Below are positions 24,501 through 34,118 of a stretch of DNA of 64,000 nt, one piece after another (the first letter of the stretch is position 1; each line of letters opens with the position of its first letter). A model generated the notes under the pieces. The model made no database searches. It was not told where the DNA came from and saw only the letters and a program-made list of their open reading frames with translations. The translations under genes were made by a program, and so were the position numbers. Origin of the DNA: Impatiens glandulifera (Eukaryota; Streptophyta; Magnoliopsida; Ericales; Balsaminaceae); the NCBI RefSeq assembly GCF_907164915.1, contig NC_061869.1, positions 19,259,125 through 19,323,124 of the forward strand. The letters are read 5' to 3'.

Positions 24501-27500
24501 AATGGAAAACGTCACAGAAGTGACACAATATAGCTTGGATATCTCTTAGCTTGATCACAGAATTAGCTTCAATTTCTCCAACTAACTCTTTCCTTTCTGA
24601 ATGTACACGCTCAGCAAGTGGCTGACACAAGAATCTGAGTGCATTACAGTAGGATTTCACATATAAATTCCTGTTTTCCAGCTCACAAAAAGAGGAATTG
24701 TAACAAGACTCCTTTTTCAAACGAAATGAGCTTGTTGAGCAACGGTGCTCACAGTTGATTGACAAAAAATGGTTGCCACTAATGCCAAAACAAAAGCAAG
24801 CTTTCAATTTATTAAGCACAGTAGTTAAATTTTGAATAGCGTTAACATCATCAAACAAGACTCCAAGCATAGATATGTCTTTCAAGGTGTTTTTTGTAGT
24901 GGCATCAACTTGTCTTGATTGTTCAAAGCAAGCATAAACCAACAGTCCAGTGGCATAAACGTTCATAATCAGTTCAACAACTGGCAACCTCTGCGACAAA
25001 AATATATAGGTCATATAATACAAAAGCCTCTACAAAAAAAGCTGAGTTTGTTGTTTTGCATCCATAGCCTGCATACAAGATACCTGAGAAAAGTCACCTG
25101 CTAAGTTGTTTAGATATTCTCCAAGAGCTCTGCACAAACTTACAGAAGCAGTCCGGCATTCATTCGCACAATAAGAAGCGAATTCGATAAATTCAAATGA
25201 ATTGCATTCCATATCAACCTGCCAAATAAAGAACCATTGAAGAAAACATGATATTGCAAACCAGTTCAACATAAAGTAAACCAGATGTTCCAGAAACTTG
25301 AACTTCCAATTGCACAACCGACAAATGAAAAATGTGGAAGGTCACAAATGATTAAAAAGACTGAATTTTAATTCAGATGCTTCAGTGAATAGAGATTAAA
25401 TAACTGCAATTTGGAAGGTTTACTTCCAACCTGGAAGAAGAAAAAACTTAGAAGGGAAAAAGTATCTAGAAAGACTGAAAAACCAACATAACTAGATATT
25501 GATCTCCTCAAGAATCGGGTATTCTAGTAACTAGTGCGCACAGAAAAACCTAGTAAATATCAATTATTTGTTTTAAGTTCAACAATGGAACCCCAGATCA
25601 CTTTAATAGAATAACTATATTTTTCTTGGTCCCATACAAAAAGTTGCCGTGTCCGGTTCATTTAGGAGATGGATTAATAAGCATTCACCTTCTCGATGAC
25701 AAAAACCTGACTTGAATGATTTTGTATTAAGCACAACTCCAAAGCTACATTGAAAATGTCCAAGAATGAAATTTTTTGTCATGCACATCAATGGGAGGAA
25801 ATGATTGATTTCAGATCTATAAATAGAAAAATCCTGGGGTATCCTCGCCAACAGCTCTTGGGACAGCAGTAACCCCTTGCCTCCCATCCGCAACTTCAGC
25901 CTCTACAGCTGCAGTATGCACATCCATTGGAGATTGGAGTAGTACCCTTCTCTTTTTGCCATCACTGTAGGAGGTAGACCAAACAGGTGAGCGGGCAGAT
26001 GATGAGCCTTTTTGGTGTTCGAAATATCAAATCTTTTTCCATACGCACATTTGAAGTGACAAGGGAAAAAACTGCTTTCTCTCTATTTAATTTAGTTGTT
26101 AATTTGATGTAAATAGAATAATACGACTTGATTGTATTCTAATACCGTAAATTTATAAGAAAGCCGTGTATATATAGGATCTCCTGTGTACAGAATATTC
26201 AATTCAATAAAATAGAATTTATCTCACACAGCTCCTGGCAGAATTACATCAGGACATAACAATTCAAAATAAAGTACATGAAATATATTGATTCTCATTT
26301 GAGATTATTGTCACATTTGAAACGCAGTCCTTAAATACTTAACCATTTGTAAACTTAATTGTTCATAGCACAATCGAGTTTGACCAAGATTTATGAAAGA
26401 GCTGCTATGATTTTCATAGCTTCAGCGCAAAATAACTTGAAAACCGCAAAATTTGAATAAGCTACTGATTATCTAGGCTGACTTTGGCATGTAAGACAAA
26501 AAAAAATACACAAATTATACAAATAAAAATGTTACAAGATTAAAAGTAACCTAAATATTTTGAAGTAACAAAATTATGCCACAAATATATATAAGGTAAT
26601 GATGACACATTGACACGTTATTGTTTGAGCAATAGTCAAACAAGATAGTCCTTCTAGGATGCAGGTATACAGATTCCGTGTCTGGATTGGATACTAAACT
26701 AATAGAATTGTTATTTTCTTTCTAGCAGAGATTTTCAAAAGAGTAATCCACCAACTTAAAATTTTGGATATGACAGTTAATCATGAATACCATTACCATG
26801 CTCTGATGAAGAAAAACCATGATAGCTAGGTGAAATTTTTTAATTGTTCGCATAATGCGGTTATTGGACATATGAACCCAGCATTCTCCAGACCCTTGAT
26901 TGAAATAGAAATTAGCTCTTTGGTGGTTGAGATTACCACCAAAATACCCACACCAAACAAATTAAACATACTGATGACTACACTAAATTGGGTGTCCTCT
27001 GAACGTTTGTCATAACTAACATCACTGAACCCTTCTAAGCAAGAAGGTATACCTACTGTATTAAATAGAAAAAACAAGAGATTACCTTATAAGCATGGAA
27101 TATGGAGTCCATTATAGCCTGTAGAATGCTATATAGTTGTGAGGAGTTGATGACTCGTTGAGCAAACAAAGAGGAGCATATCTCACGAGCAATCTGTGGA
27201 CAAAAGAACATTAAATAAGAAAGAGAGAAAATATAAAGAAAATAACAGAAACCTCAGGCAACTAAAGTCCAAATAATTCACCTTCGGCAACAGGAGTTTC
27301 GTGTGTGATGTTGAGCATACAGTAAATGTTGCTAACCACATGTCAATGACCAATTTCGTGTCAAAGCTGTGATAATTTTCTATCAAAAACAATGTGCACT
27401 GTTTCAGATCTTTTGCGATCAACCTTTGAAACTTGTCACAAGATTTTGCTTCCAAAGCCCTGGAAATATGAATACAAAGTAACCCACTAACATCAATGCG

Positions 27501-28275
27501 TTTTCACAACAAAAACAAAACCCAGATAAACTTACTAAACAAAACCCAGAACGGGCTCTCAATTTTAAGCATTTCTATGGTGAAGAACACACCTAAACCA
27601 TGGTGTACACTCATCCACCAGTGCAATGACTCTTCTGTAGTCTTCTGTCTCTCTACTGTTTCTGGAAGAAACACACGTTATCAGCGTCTCAACTATCTGT
27701 ACCACCGTGAAAGCAAAATGGCTATCCACATCTTCCTTCAACTCGGGCAGAAATCTTCCCTTCTTCTTAACTACTTTTACTTCCGAACCATTGACAATTC
27801 CTTGCAAACCCTCCAAAATAGAAAACCCCTCCTCTTCAGCATTTACATATCGCTCCCAATTCACTAAACAAAGCATCAAACGAACCCTCTGCAAGTGAAC
27901 CGAGTAGGGTTTGGACGATAACTGGGAAGAAACGCATCCCAAGCAACTCAAGCACAACTCGTATGTTTTAAACAGTTCATTACTTGAATGATCATCTACA
28001 ACCCTTGGCTTCTCTAATAGACGCTTAGGGATAATCGAAAGAGCAGTATTAAGAAAGGGGATAAATCTCTGTGCAAGGGAACGAAGATTTGATCGATTGG
28101 TCTCTTCAGCCGCCTTTGATGTCTTCTTCGGTTTGACAGGCGGCTTCGTTACTGCGGCGGAAGAGATGAAATCTGTAAACGGGTTCAAGTAACTTAAGGA
28201 TAGCTTGTAGATGTCTTGGAGATTAGACGACTGGAGTTTGGTTACTAGGTAGGATGATTCAACATGGGCGTCCAT
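12535..28275 (-). CDS. ESP: Separase (cohesin-cleaving C50 cysteine protease), 27 coding exons
   Basis: Separase cleaves the kleisin subunit of cohesin at anaphase onset. Exons on the minus strand, in order: 28275-27593, 27459-27282, 27193-27086, 25218-25084, 24990-24491, 24197-24092, 23987-23862, 23176-22886, 22785-22684, 22594-22373, 22244-22134, 22013-21876, 21793-21425, 21330-21241, 20542-20279, 20196-20073, 19989-19243, 19003-18766, 17213-17111, 15780-15583, 15093-15038, 14951-14722, 14418-14187, 14050-13648, 13559-13323, 13201-13114, 13028-12535. Every junction is GT-AG with matching phase; the total is 6573 nt, 2190 residues plus TAG. The C-terminal protease domain (from about residue 1700) contains TVVDDVAP, the catalytic His in LYFGHGSG (about His2024) and the catalytic Cys in LLMGCSSGS (about Cys2050). 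A Cys-rich segment with CPKC (about 1215-1218) and a low-complexity basic stretch lie in exon 17. The ATG at 28273-28275 is the first in-frame ATG of the open frame. No stop or frameshift is seen, so the gene looks functional. Least certain are the acceptors of exons 14 and 19, chosen to keep phase. Confidence 0.96.
15781..17110 (-). other. Large separase intron with repeat debris
   Basis: This 1330-bp intron separates the exon ending PLILHK from the exon starting VSQLLC. Its centre (about 16300-16780) is richer in GC than other introns and contains a 67-bp tandem duplication at 16595-16728. On the minus strand it includes a stretch near 16390-16420 faintly like the C-terminal end of an LTR-retrotransposon polyprotein (EDKEDLKKG). 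I regard it as a decayed insertion of uncertain type. Confidence 0.45.
16595..16728. repeat. 67-bp tandem duplication in a separase intron
   Basis: Two adjacent copies begin TTCGATAGTCGTCGCA at about 16595 and 16662 and share CATAGCA and GTTGACTTCC. They differ at several positions, so the duplication is not recent. Confidence 0.85.
17685..18110. repeat. ~217-bp tandem duplication in a separase intron
   Basis: Two copies, at about 17685-17900 and 17901-18110, share GAACATTTTCCA-like starts, GAATACATGGCAC, GGATGAG-AACTTAAAC, TTTAGAGACAAAAACAC and TGATGATAGTTCGAGGGAAA. They differ by point changes and small gaps. The duplication lies inside the intron between the exons at 18766-19003 and 17111-17213 and contains no exon. 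Confidence 0.88.
25219..27085 (-). other. Largest separase intron (1867 bp), probably holding an LTR fragment
   Basis: The flanking exons join in phase 0 (HAYK to VDMEC), so no exon is needed here. The middle part (about 25600-26010) has higher GC and a minus-strand open frame without recognised domain. At about 26160-26240 on the plus strand there is a TATATATAGG box, then TGTGTACAG and an A-rich AATAAAATAGAATTTATCTC leader. This is the layout of the promoter and R region of a plant LTR, suggesting an old insertion. No termini or target duplication could be fixed. Confidence 0.4.
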
Positions 28276-28671
28276 TAATGTAGCTAATCTGATGCTTTCA
28301 ATGTAGAGAAAAAACAGGAAGAAGAATGTTGCGGGCAGCTCAAAAGAAAGTTTTTGAATGATGGTTTCCAGGCGTAATATCAAATAGCGAGAGCTTATAT
28401 CATAGTGTCAAAACACAGCAATACTGATAACCTAAAGTGAGACCTAAGTTTTGAAAATCGGTCGCGCCTTGGTCGCTAATCGCCACGTCTGGAAAATGAA
28501 ATCCCCCAAATCCAGAGCCTCTCTGTTAGCTTTTTCTCCTCGATCCCTCTTTTCTTCTTCTTCTTCGCCAGTGGCCACCGACCTCTCTCCAAAAAAATGA
28601 AATCCCGCTCAAATGGCCCGTTTACAGCTGTTTGATTTCATCCATCTAAACAAGGCCTTGTTTGAAAGGGA
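28276..28671 (-). promoter_or_regulatory. Separase 5' flank, possibly bidirectional
   Basis: About 400 bp separates the separase ATG from the start of the MULE-like element. On the minus strand it should contain the separase 5' UTR and core promoter, but I see no convincing TATA box. A GC-rich core near 28460-28470, reading AAGGCGCGACC on the minus strand, resembles an E2F-type site, which would suit a cell-cycle gene. This is inference from a weak match. A small plus-strand open frame (28496-28600) starts inside the same interval. Confidence 0.4.
28496..28600 (+). pseudogene. Possible 5' remnant of a gene divergent from separase (34 codons)
   Basis: The frame starts with ATG AAA TCC CCC and encodes 34 residues, rich in Ser, Pro and Lys with SLFSSSSSPVA in the middle, before a TGA. 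The composition resembles the N-terminus of many plant proteins and stands out from the AT-rich surroundings. No continuation is found before the MULE-like element begins about 70 bp later, so a downstream gene may have been lost or displaced by that insertion. It could equally be a chance frame in the separase promoter. I do not recognise a family. Confidence 0.28.
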
Positions 28672-28803
28672 AATTTGAAGAAATGACCCTCATAATGGGT
28701 CAAATTCGAAAAATGACTTACGCTTCATAAACCTTACAAAAATGACACTTTTACCCTGCGAAATGTCCGTCTTGCCCCCGAGGCGCCCATTTATCGCTCA
28801 TTA

Positions 28804-28987
28804 ACGCATTTTACAATATCCGCGTTTTATGTAATCTGCATGAGTTGATTATATGCGTATTACATAAAACGTGGATATTGGAAAATGCGTATATTTTTTT
28901 ACGCGTTTTATAATATCTGAGTTTTATGTAATATGCGTATAATCAACTCACGCATATTACATGAAATGCGCATATTGTAAAACGTGT
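28804..28987. repeat. Tandem pair of 87-bp imperfect palindromes
   Basis: Palindrome 1 (28804-28890) and palindrome 2 (28901-28987) each fold on themselves. Arms of about 38 bp contain ACGCATTTTACAATATCC, GTTTTATGTAAT and their complements. The two palindromes are also similar to each other, 97 bp apart start to start. They lie just inside the left end of the MULE-like element, upstream of the presumed transcription start near 29000. Confidence 0.92.
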
Positions 28988-29521
28988 ATTTCGTAGTATA
29001 TAGAGCTTAATTTGCCCTCATTTTAAAATTAGTATTTTCATTCTCGACTCTCCAACTTCGTTCAACATCAGTTCAACATCATCATTGATCAACTCTCATT
29101 TTCGTTCCTATTTTCAGGTGAGTTTAAGGTTTAGGCTTTATGTGTAATGTTCTTATTATTCTGGCGTTTATGTGTATGATGGATAATCCTTAGCTTTTAG
29201 GTTTATATAACTTTTAGGGTTTATGTGTGTATATGATGTTGCTTATCTGATGTTCCATCAATATCCGCGTATTACATCAGCGTATTGTAATGTTCTTATT
29301 CTGCATTCATGTATAGTTTAGGATTTATAATATCCATGTATGGCTACTTCACGAGCATTGTACGTATGTGTATATTGAAATGTTCGCGTATTGCAACTTA
29401 ATTTGAATTGTTTGTTATGTTTTATCCATTTCCCGCGTATTGTCTAATGTTACTCACTTAAGTTGTTATGCTTACTCAAATGTTGTTTGTTTTTTACTTA
29501 CTTGTTGTTCCTTTTTTGTAG

Positions 29522-32500
29522 ATGGAGTCAACCATAATTCCTGAATTTGTTGCTAGGGTCTCATGGAGAGTCAATTTGTCAAACGTTGCCACCAAGTTTG
29601 CTGCAATGAATCTAATGGAAATGGTAGAGCAAACCCAATTCCGAATTTTATTCAAATGAGCCACGTCACTACGGTTCTCAAGAATGATAATCCATTAAAT
29701 GCTCTTCAGGAATAGCAGCTCAAATTCTAAGCATATAAAGTTCCTCGTGAATGGAGAGGAGTTGTGCTTCGGGATGAAAGAGTATGTCTTGGTCATAGGC
29801 CTCAAATTTGGGAGATTCCCTACGGTCCATTTTCAATCAAGTTGAAGAATGTCCCCCTTTGGTGGTAAAATATTTTTAAAATAATATGATTGTTAGAACA
29901 TGAGACCTTCACTCAAGATTTGTTTCCTATTATGATAAGGAAGATGCATGGAAATTGGGGTTGGTATTCCTGGTTTGACATTATCTCTTCTCCTTTGACC
30001 CAATAAGGATAACAAATATCAAACTCATCCGCATGGTCGAGGACATCGACACTTTCCTCCAATTTCCATGGGAAAGTTGTCCTTCAGAGCAACCCTAAAG
30101 GGTTTGAACAGGGACCTGGAACACTTCTGGTCGATATATTTGGACAAGAAGAAAGCCATGGGGAAGAAGAAAGACAAGAAGGTCGATGTTTCTTATACCG
30201 TATTTGGGTTCGCACTAGCCTTCCAAGTGTGGACCTATGAGGTTATCAAAACGTTTGTTCCCAAACTTGCCCAGAGGATGTTGCAAGCGCATGAGCCTGT
30301 CTTCTCAAGGATCACTCTATACAAATTCAGTAGGAAGAGAACCGCCTCTAATCTTCACACTACCTTACAAGGCAAGATTGTCAGAAAGATGGAAGTGTCT
30401 GAAGAGGAGAAGATCTTATATGGTGGGGAGGAGTTTGAAGATATGAGATGTAATTTGTATGATTCATTATTTGAATTTGATTCCAGAAGGAGGAAACATG
30501 AAGAAATTGAAGATGTAGTTCCTCCCAAACCCGACATGAGGAAGAGAAGACAAATTACTCACCTCGGCACCTCTCATTATGTTCCTACCAAACCTTTCAC
30601 GAGGAGAAGAACCTGCATCCCTACTCCCAGCCCTAGCAGCTCTTATTCTATCGAGAGCACCATCAGGACTCAAGAAGATGATGATGGTTCTCAAATGACT
30701 CCAACATCAACAAATCCTCAGGATGATGATGGCCCTCAAGTGACTCTAACATCAACAACTCTCATGATGGATGTAGATTTGATCAACTAACGAATGAGGT
30801 AAATGAACTAAAAACTGAAATAAATCTCATAAAATAGATGTTGAATCAACTACAAGAACAATTTGGCATATTATCAGGCACACTAGAGGACGAATAGAGC
30901 AGGAGGAGATTGAAGGAGAAGAAGGAGGAGAATGTTGAGGTGAAGGAGGAAGACAAGGATGAGGTATGTACAATTCACGTTCATGTTTTTTGTCTAATTT
31001 TTTTACAATTCAAATAAGATTGAGGATAAAGATGTAGATGTGTTTGTGGATAAGAAGAAAAAGAAGAAGAATAATGAAGGTGGAGGAGAAAAAGAAGAAC
31101 GACAAGAAGAGGTGGTGGAGATCTTGGATGTGGTGGTGGAGAAGAAGAAGAACGACAAGAAGAAGGTGGTGGAGATCTTAGATGTGGTGGTGGAGAAGGA
31201 TGAGGAAGACAAAGAGAATATCGAGGAAGACAAAGATGAGTATGTGGAGTAGGTGAATGAGGAAGACAAGGATGGGGATCTATTGGAAGACAAGGATGAG
31301 GATGTGGAGAGGGTGAATGAGGAAGACAAGAATGATGATCTGTTGGAAGACAATGATGAGGATGTGGAGAAGATGAATGAGGAAGAAAAGGATGAGGATT
31401 TGTTGGAGGATAAGGATGAGGATCTGATGAATGAGGAAAATTTGGAAAAAGTGAATGTATTGATTGAGGATCTAGTGAATGAGATGGTGGAGGAAGATGT
31501 GATGAATGAGAAGATTGAGGTATGTACAATTCACGCATTTTGACGAATTTTTTGTACAGTTCACATAAGATTGATGATGTGAAGAAATTGAATGAGAAGA
31601 TTAAGGATGTGGTGAATGAGATGTTGGAGGAAGATGTGATGAATGGTGAGAAGATTGAGATATGTACAATTCACGCATTTTGTCTAATTTGCGCATTTTG
31701 TCTAGTTTTTTTGTACAATTCACATAAGATTGATGATGTGCAGAAGTTGAATGATGTGGTGGATAAGGTGAATGAGAAGGTAGAGGAAGATATGATGAAT
31801 GAGAAAGATGTTGTGCGGAAGGATGAAGTATGTACAATTCACGCATTTTGTATAACTTTTTTTACAATTCACATAAGATTGATGATGTGCAAAAGTTTAA
31901 TGAGAAGATTGAGGATGTGGTGGATAAGGTGGAGGAGGATATTGTGTTGAAGGATGAGGTATGTACAATTCACGCATTTTGTCTAATTCACGCATTTTAT
32001 CTAACTTTTGTACAATTCACATAAGATTGATGATGTTCAGAAGTTTAATGAGAATATTGAGGATGAGATGGATAAGGTGAATGATAAGGTGGAGGAGGAT
32101 GTTGTGTTGAAAGATGAGGTATGTACAATTCTTGCATTTTGTCTAATTCACACATTTTGTCTAATTTTTTGTATAATTCACATAAAATTGATGATGTGCA
32201 AAAGTTTAATGAGAAAAATGAGGATGTGGTGGATAAGGTGAATGATTAGGTGGAGGAGGATGTTATGTTGAAGAATGATGTAGGTACAATTCACGCATTT
32301 TGTCTAATTCACGCATTTTGTCTAATTTTTTTGTACAATTCACATAAGATTGGGATGATGTGCAGAAGTTTAATGAGAAGATTGAGGATGTGGTGAATGA
32401 GATGGTGGAAGAAGATGTGATGAATGGTGAGAAGATTGAGGTATGTACAATTCACGCATTTTTTCTAATTTTTTGTACAATTCACATAATATTGTTGATG

Positions 32501-33806
32501 TGCAAAATTTTAATGAGAAGATTGAGGATGTGGAGAAGGTGAATGAGAAGGATGCGGTCCTCAAGGATGAGGATCTAGAGAAGGATGTGGTACTGAAGAA
32601 TGATGATGTGTTTGTGGACAAGAAAAAGGTGTAGAAGAAAAAGGTGGACAAGAAAAAGGTGCAGAAAAAGAATGTGCAGAAGAAGAAGGTGGAGAAGAAG
32701 GAAGACAAGGAGGAGAAGGATGTATTTGTGGAGAATGTGGAGAAGAAGGTAGACAAGGAGGAGGAGGATATATTTATGGAGAAGGTGGACAAGAAGAATG
32801 AATACAAGGTAGAGGAGAAGGAGGACAATAAGAAGGACAAGTAGAGGGTGGAGGAGGATGTGGTGAAAGTCAAGGATACTGCAGTCCAATATAAGAGAAA
32901 GAGGTTGAGTTCGAGACTACTTACTCCCTACACCGACCCTTCTGGAAAAAAAATGAGGGTCAAAGATCCAATCAAGGTCGATCATTTAGTGAAATTTGAT
33001 CCAAAATTGCTAAAAGAGTTGATGAGTTTTTGAGGAAAAAAATGAATTTAAAGGGGTGGATGTCAATATTGGCTTTACAGGCTATAGATTCTTCAATACA
33101 ATGTTGAGGACAACTAAGTGGCTCACTAATGAGGTATTCTTCATTATAAAGTATGATTCATGCATTTTGTATAATTCACATGTATTATGGCATCATGTTT
33201 ATTGTATAATTCATGTGTATTGTGCAGGAGATCAATGTCACATGTTTTCTGCTAAGAAAAAGAGAAACCACTTACCCTAAGACTTACATTAAGGATTTCA
33301 CAATCGTGGATGTGCATCTAACTACTATATTTTCAGTAAACTATTTAACGTTTGTTGATGATCCAAAAGTCTTTTCTTTTGATGTAAACTTTTATGAGTA
33401 CTACTGGGGTTCGGTGGAATGATATATGCTGATGTGGAGCACGATTGATGACATTTACGTGCCACTCAACCTCGAATTTCTACACTAGGTACTGTGTGTG
33501 GTGCGACTTAGAGAATGGAGAATTGGCGTGTATGATTGTGATCATTCAATTTTCAAGGAAGAAAAATTTGCACAATTCATGAAACTCATATGTGAAATGC
33601 TTATGTACTTTCTTAAACAAGTAATGTCTGACATGGAAATTGCCAAATATCCTAAGATGACCACGGACAGTTTGAGCATGGAGGTTCACAATGAAATCTC
33701 TATAATACTTTCTACACATCTGGACCATCTCTCAACAAACCATTCGAGACGAGATCTTGATATCAAGGTTTGTTGGAGCTGGTTCAAATGTGTCAAAGTC
33801 TTATAG
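29522..33806 (+). pseudogene. DUF1985 / Ulp1-like (C48 peptidase) gene carried by the MULE, broken
   Basis: A 5' leader exon appears to end at TTTTCAG/GTGAGT (29117/29118), and the intron ends at TTTTTTGTAG (29521), placing the ATG at 29522. The N-terminal region encodes DUF1985 hallmarks: a CFGMKEYVLVIGLKFGRFP-type stretch near 29770, then PWGKLSFRATLKGL near 30065 and FGFALAFQVWTYEV near 30205. A long acidic and basic low-complexity middle follows, including the exon-intron array at 31520-32520. The C-terminal part (about 33056-33806) matches a Ulp1-type protease: YPKTYIKDFTIVDVH, a WSTIDDIYVPLN segment, the catalytic-His position LH followed by a stop where Trp is usual, then WRIGVYDCDHS. 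Several in-frame stops (for example near 29655, 31250 and 33487) and frameshifts break it. The family's protease is thought to act on SUMO/ubiquitin-like conjugates; this copy should be inactive. Confidence 0.82.
31520..32520 (+). repeat. Tandem array of exon-plus-intron units (about 7 units of 130-168 bp)
   Basis: Each unit has a coding piece starting ATTGATGATGTGCAGAAG and ending near GAG. A short intron-like piece follows, opening GTATGTACAATTCACGCA and ending TACAATTCACATAAG. Donor-type sites occur at 31520, 31660 (GT changed to AT), 31828, 31959, 32119, 32280 and 32441, with one earlier relative at 30964. The coding pieces 31570-31659, 31729-31827, 31878-31958, 32026-32118, 32187-32279 and 32348-32440 are 90, 99, 81, 93, 93 and 93 bp, and the preceding exon 31019-31519 is 501 bp. 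All are multiples of three, so any could be skipped or added without changing frame. Two acceptors have lost AG (32186 and about 32493). The encoded units are acidic and heptad-like (DDVQKFNEKIEDVVDKV). Confidence 0.88.
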
Positions 33807-33929
33807 TGAGGCAAAGTTTATGATCTATAAGACTTTTACACATTTGGATCAGCTCTTAACGAACCATCCGATACGAAATTAAGGTTTGATATCATGGTTT
33901 GTTGGAGCTAGTTCAAATGTGTGAAAATA

Positions 33930-34118
33930 TTATAGAGAGGCAATACGCATGAGTTATTGCAATACGCGTGAGTTACAGAGGGTTATTGTAATATGCGTGA
34001 GTTGATGTAACGGAGGGTTAGTATAGAATATAGGGTTATTGTAATATGTGTGAGTTGATGATACACATATTACAACAATAACTCACGCATATGACAATAC
34101 GCGTGAGTAATTTTTTTT
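33930..34118. repeat. Right-side subterminal repeats of the MULE-like element
   Basis: The block contains repeated GGTTATTGTAATATGCGTGA and ACGCGTGAGTTA units. It includes an inverted pair at 34039-34075 (TTGTAATATGTGT and its complement around GAGTTGATGAT). Motif content matches the left palindromes at 28804-28987, marking this as the right subterminal region before the element is cut by Ty3/gypsy sequence. Confidence 0.75.

Larger units (their letters stand above)
28672..34118 (+). mobile_element. MULE-like element carrying a DUF1985/Ulp1-type gene, right end lost
   Basis: The left end (GAAATTTGAAGAAATGACCC) matches the terminal repeat of the MITE at 9748. The interior carries a gene with a DUF1985-like N-terminal domain and a C48 Ulp1-like protease domain, a combination characteristic of the Ulp1-bearing Mutator-like elements of plants. 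No MURA-type transposase is visible. Palindromic subterminal sequence occurs at 28804-28987 and again near the right side at 33930-34118. The right terminus is missing because the sequence passes directly into a Ty3/gypsy LTR fragment at about 34119, so a target duplication cannot be checked. Insertion near the 5' end of a gene (separase) fits known MULE target preference. Confidence 0.72.

Noticed and set aside
25615..25893. Candidate extra separase exon in the largest intron
   Set aside because: The flanking exons join in phase 0 without it and the frame has no similarity to the expected region.
31520..32520. Regularly spaced repeats that look CRISPR-like at first sight
   Set aside because: The repeats are long, diverged and coding, with variable spacing, in a plant nuclear context. 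They are exon-intron units of a transposon-borne gene.
30981..32889. Long minus-strand frames rich in Ser, Pro and His opposite the DUF1985/Ulp1 gene
   Set aside because: They are reverse readings of the Glu/Lys-rich repeats (GAGGA/AAGAA-type codons) and have no independent support.
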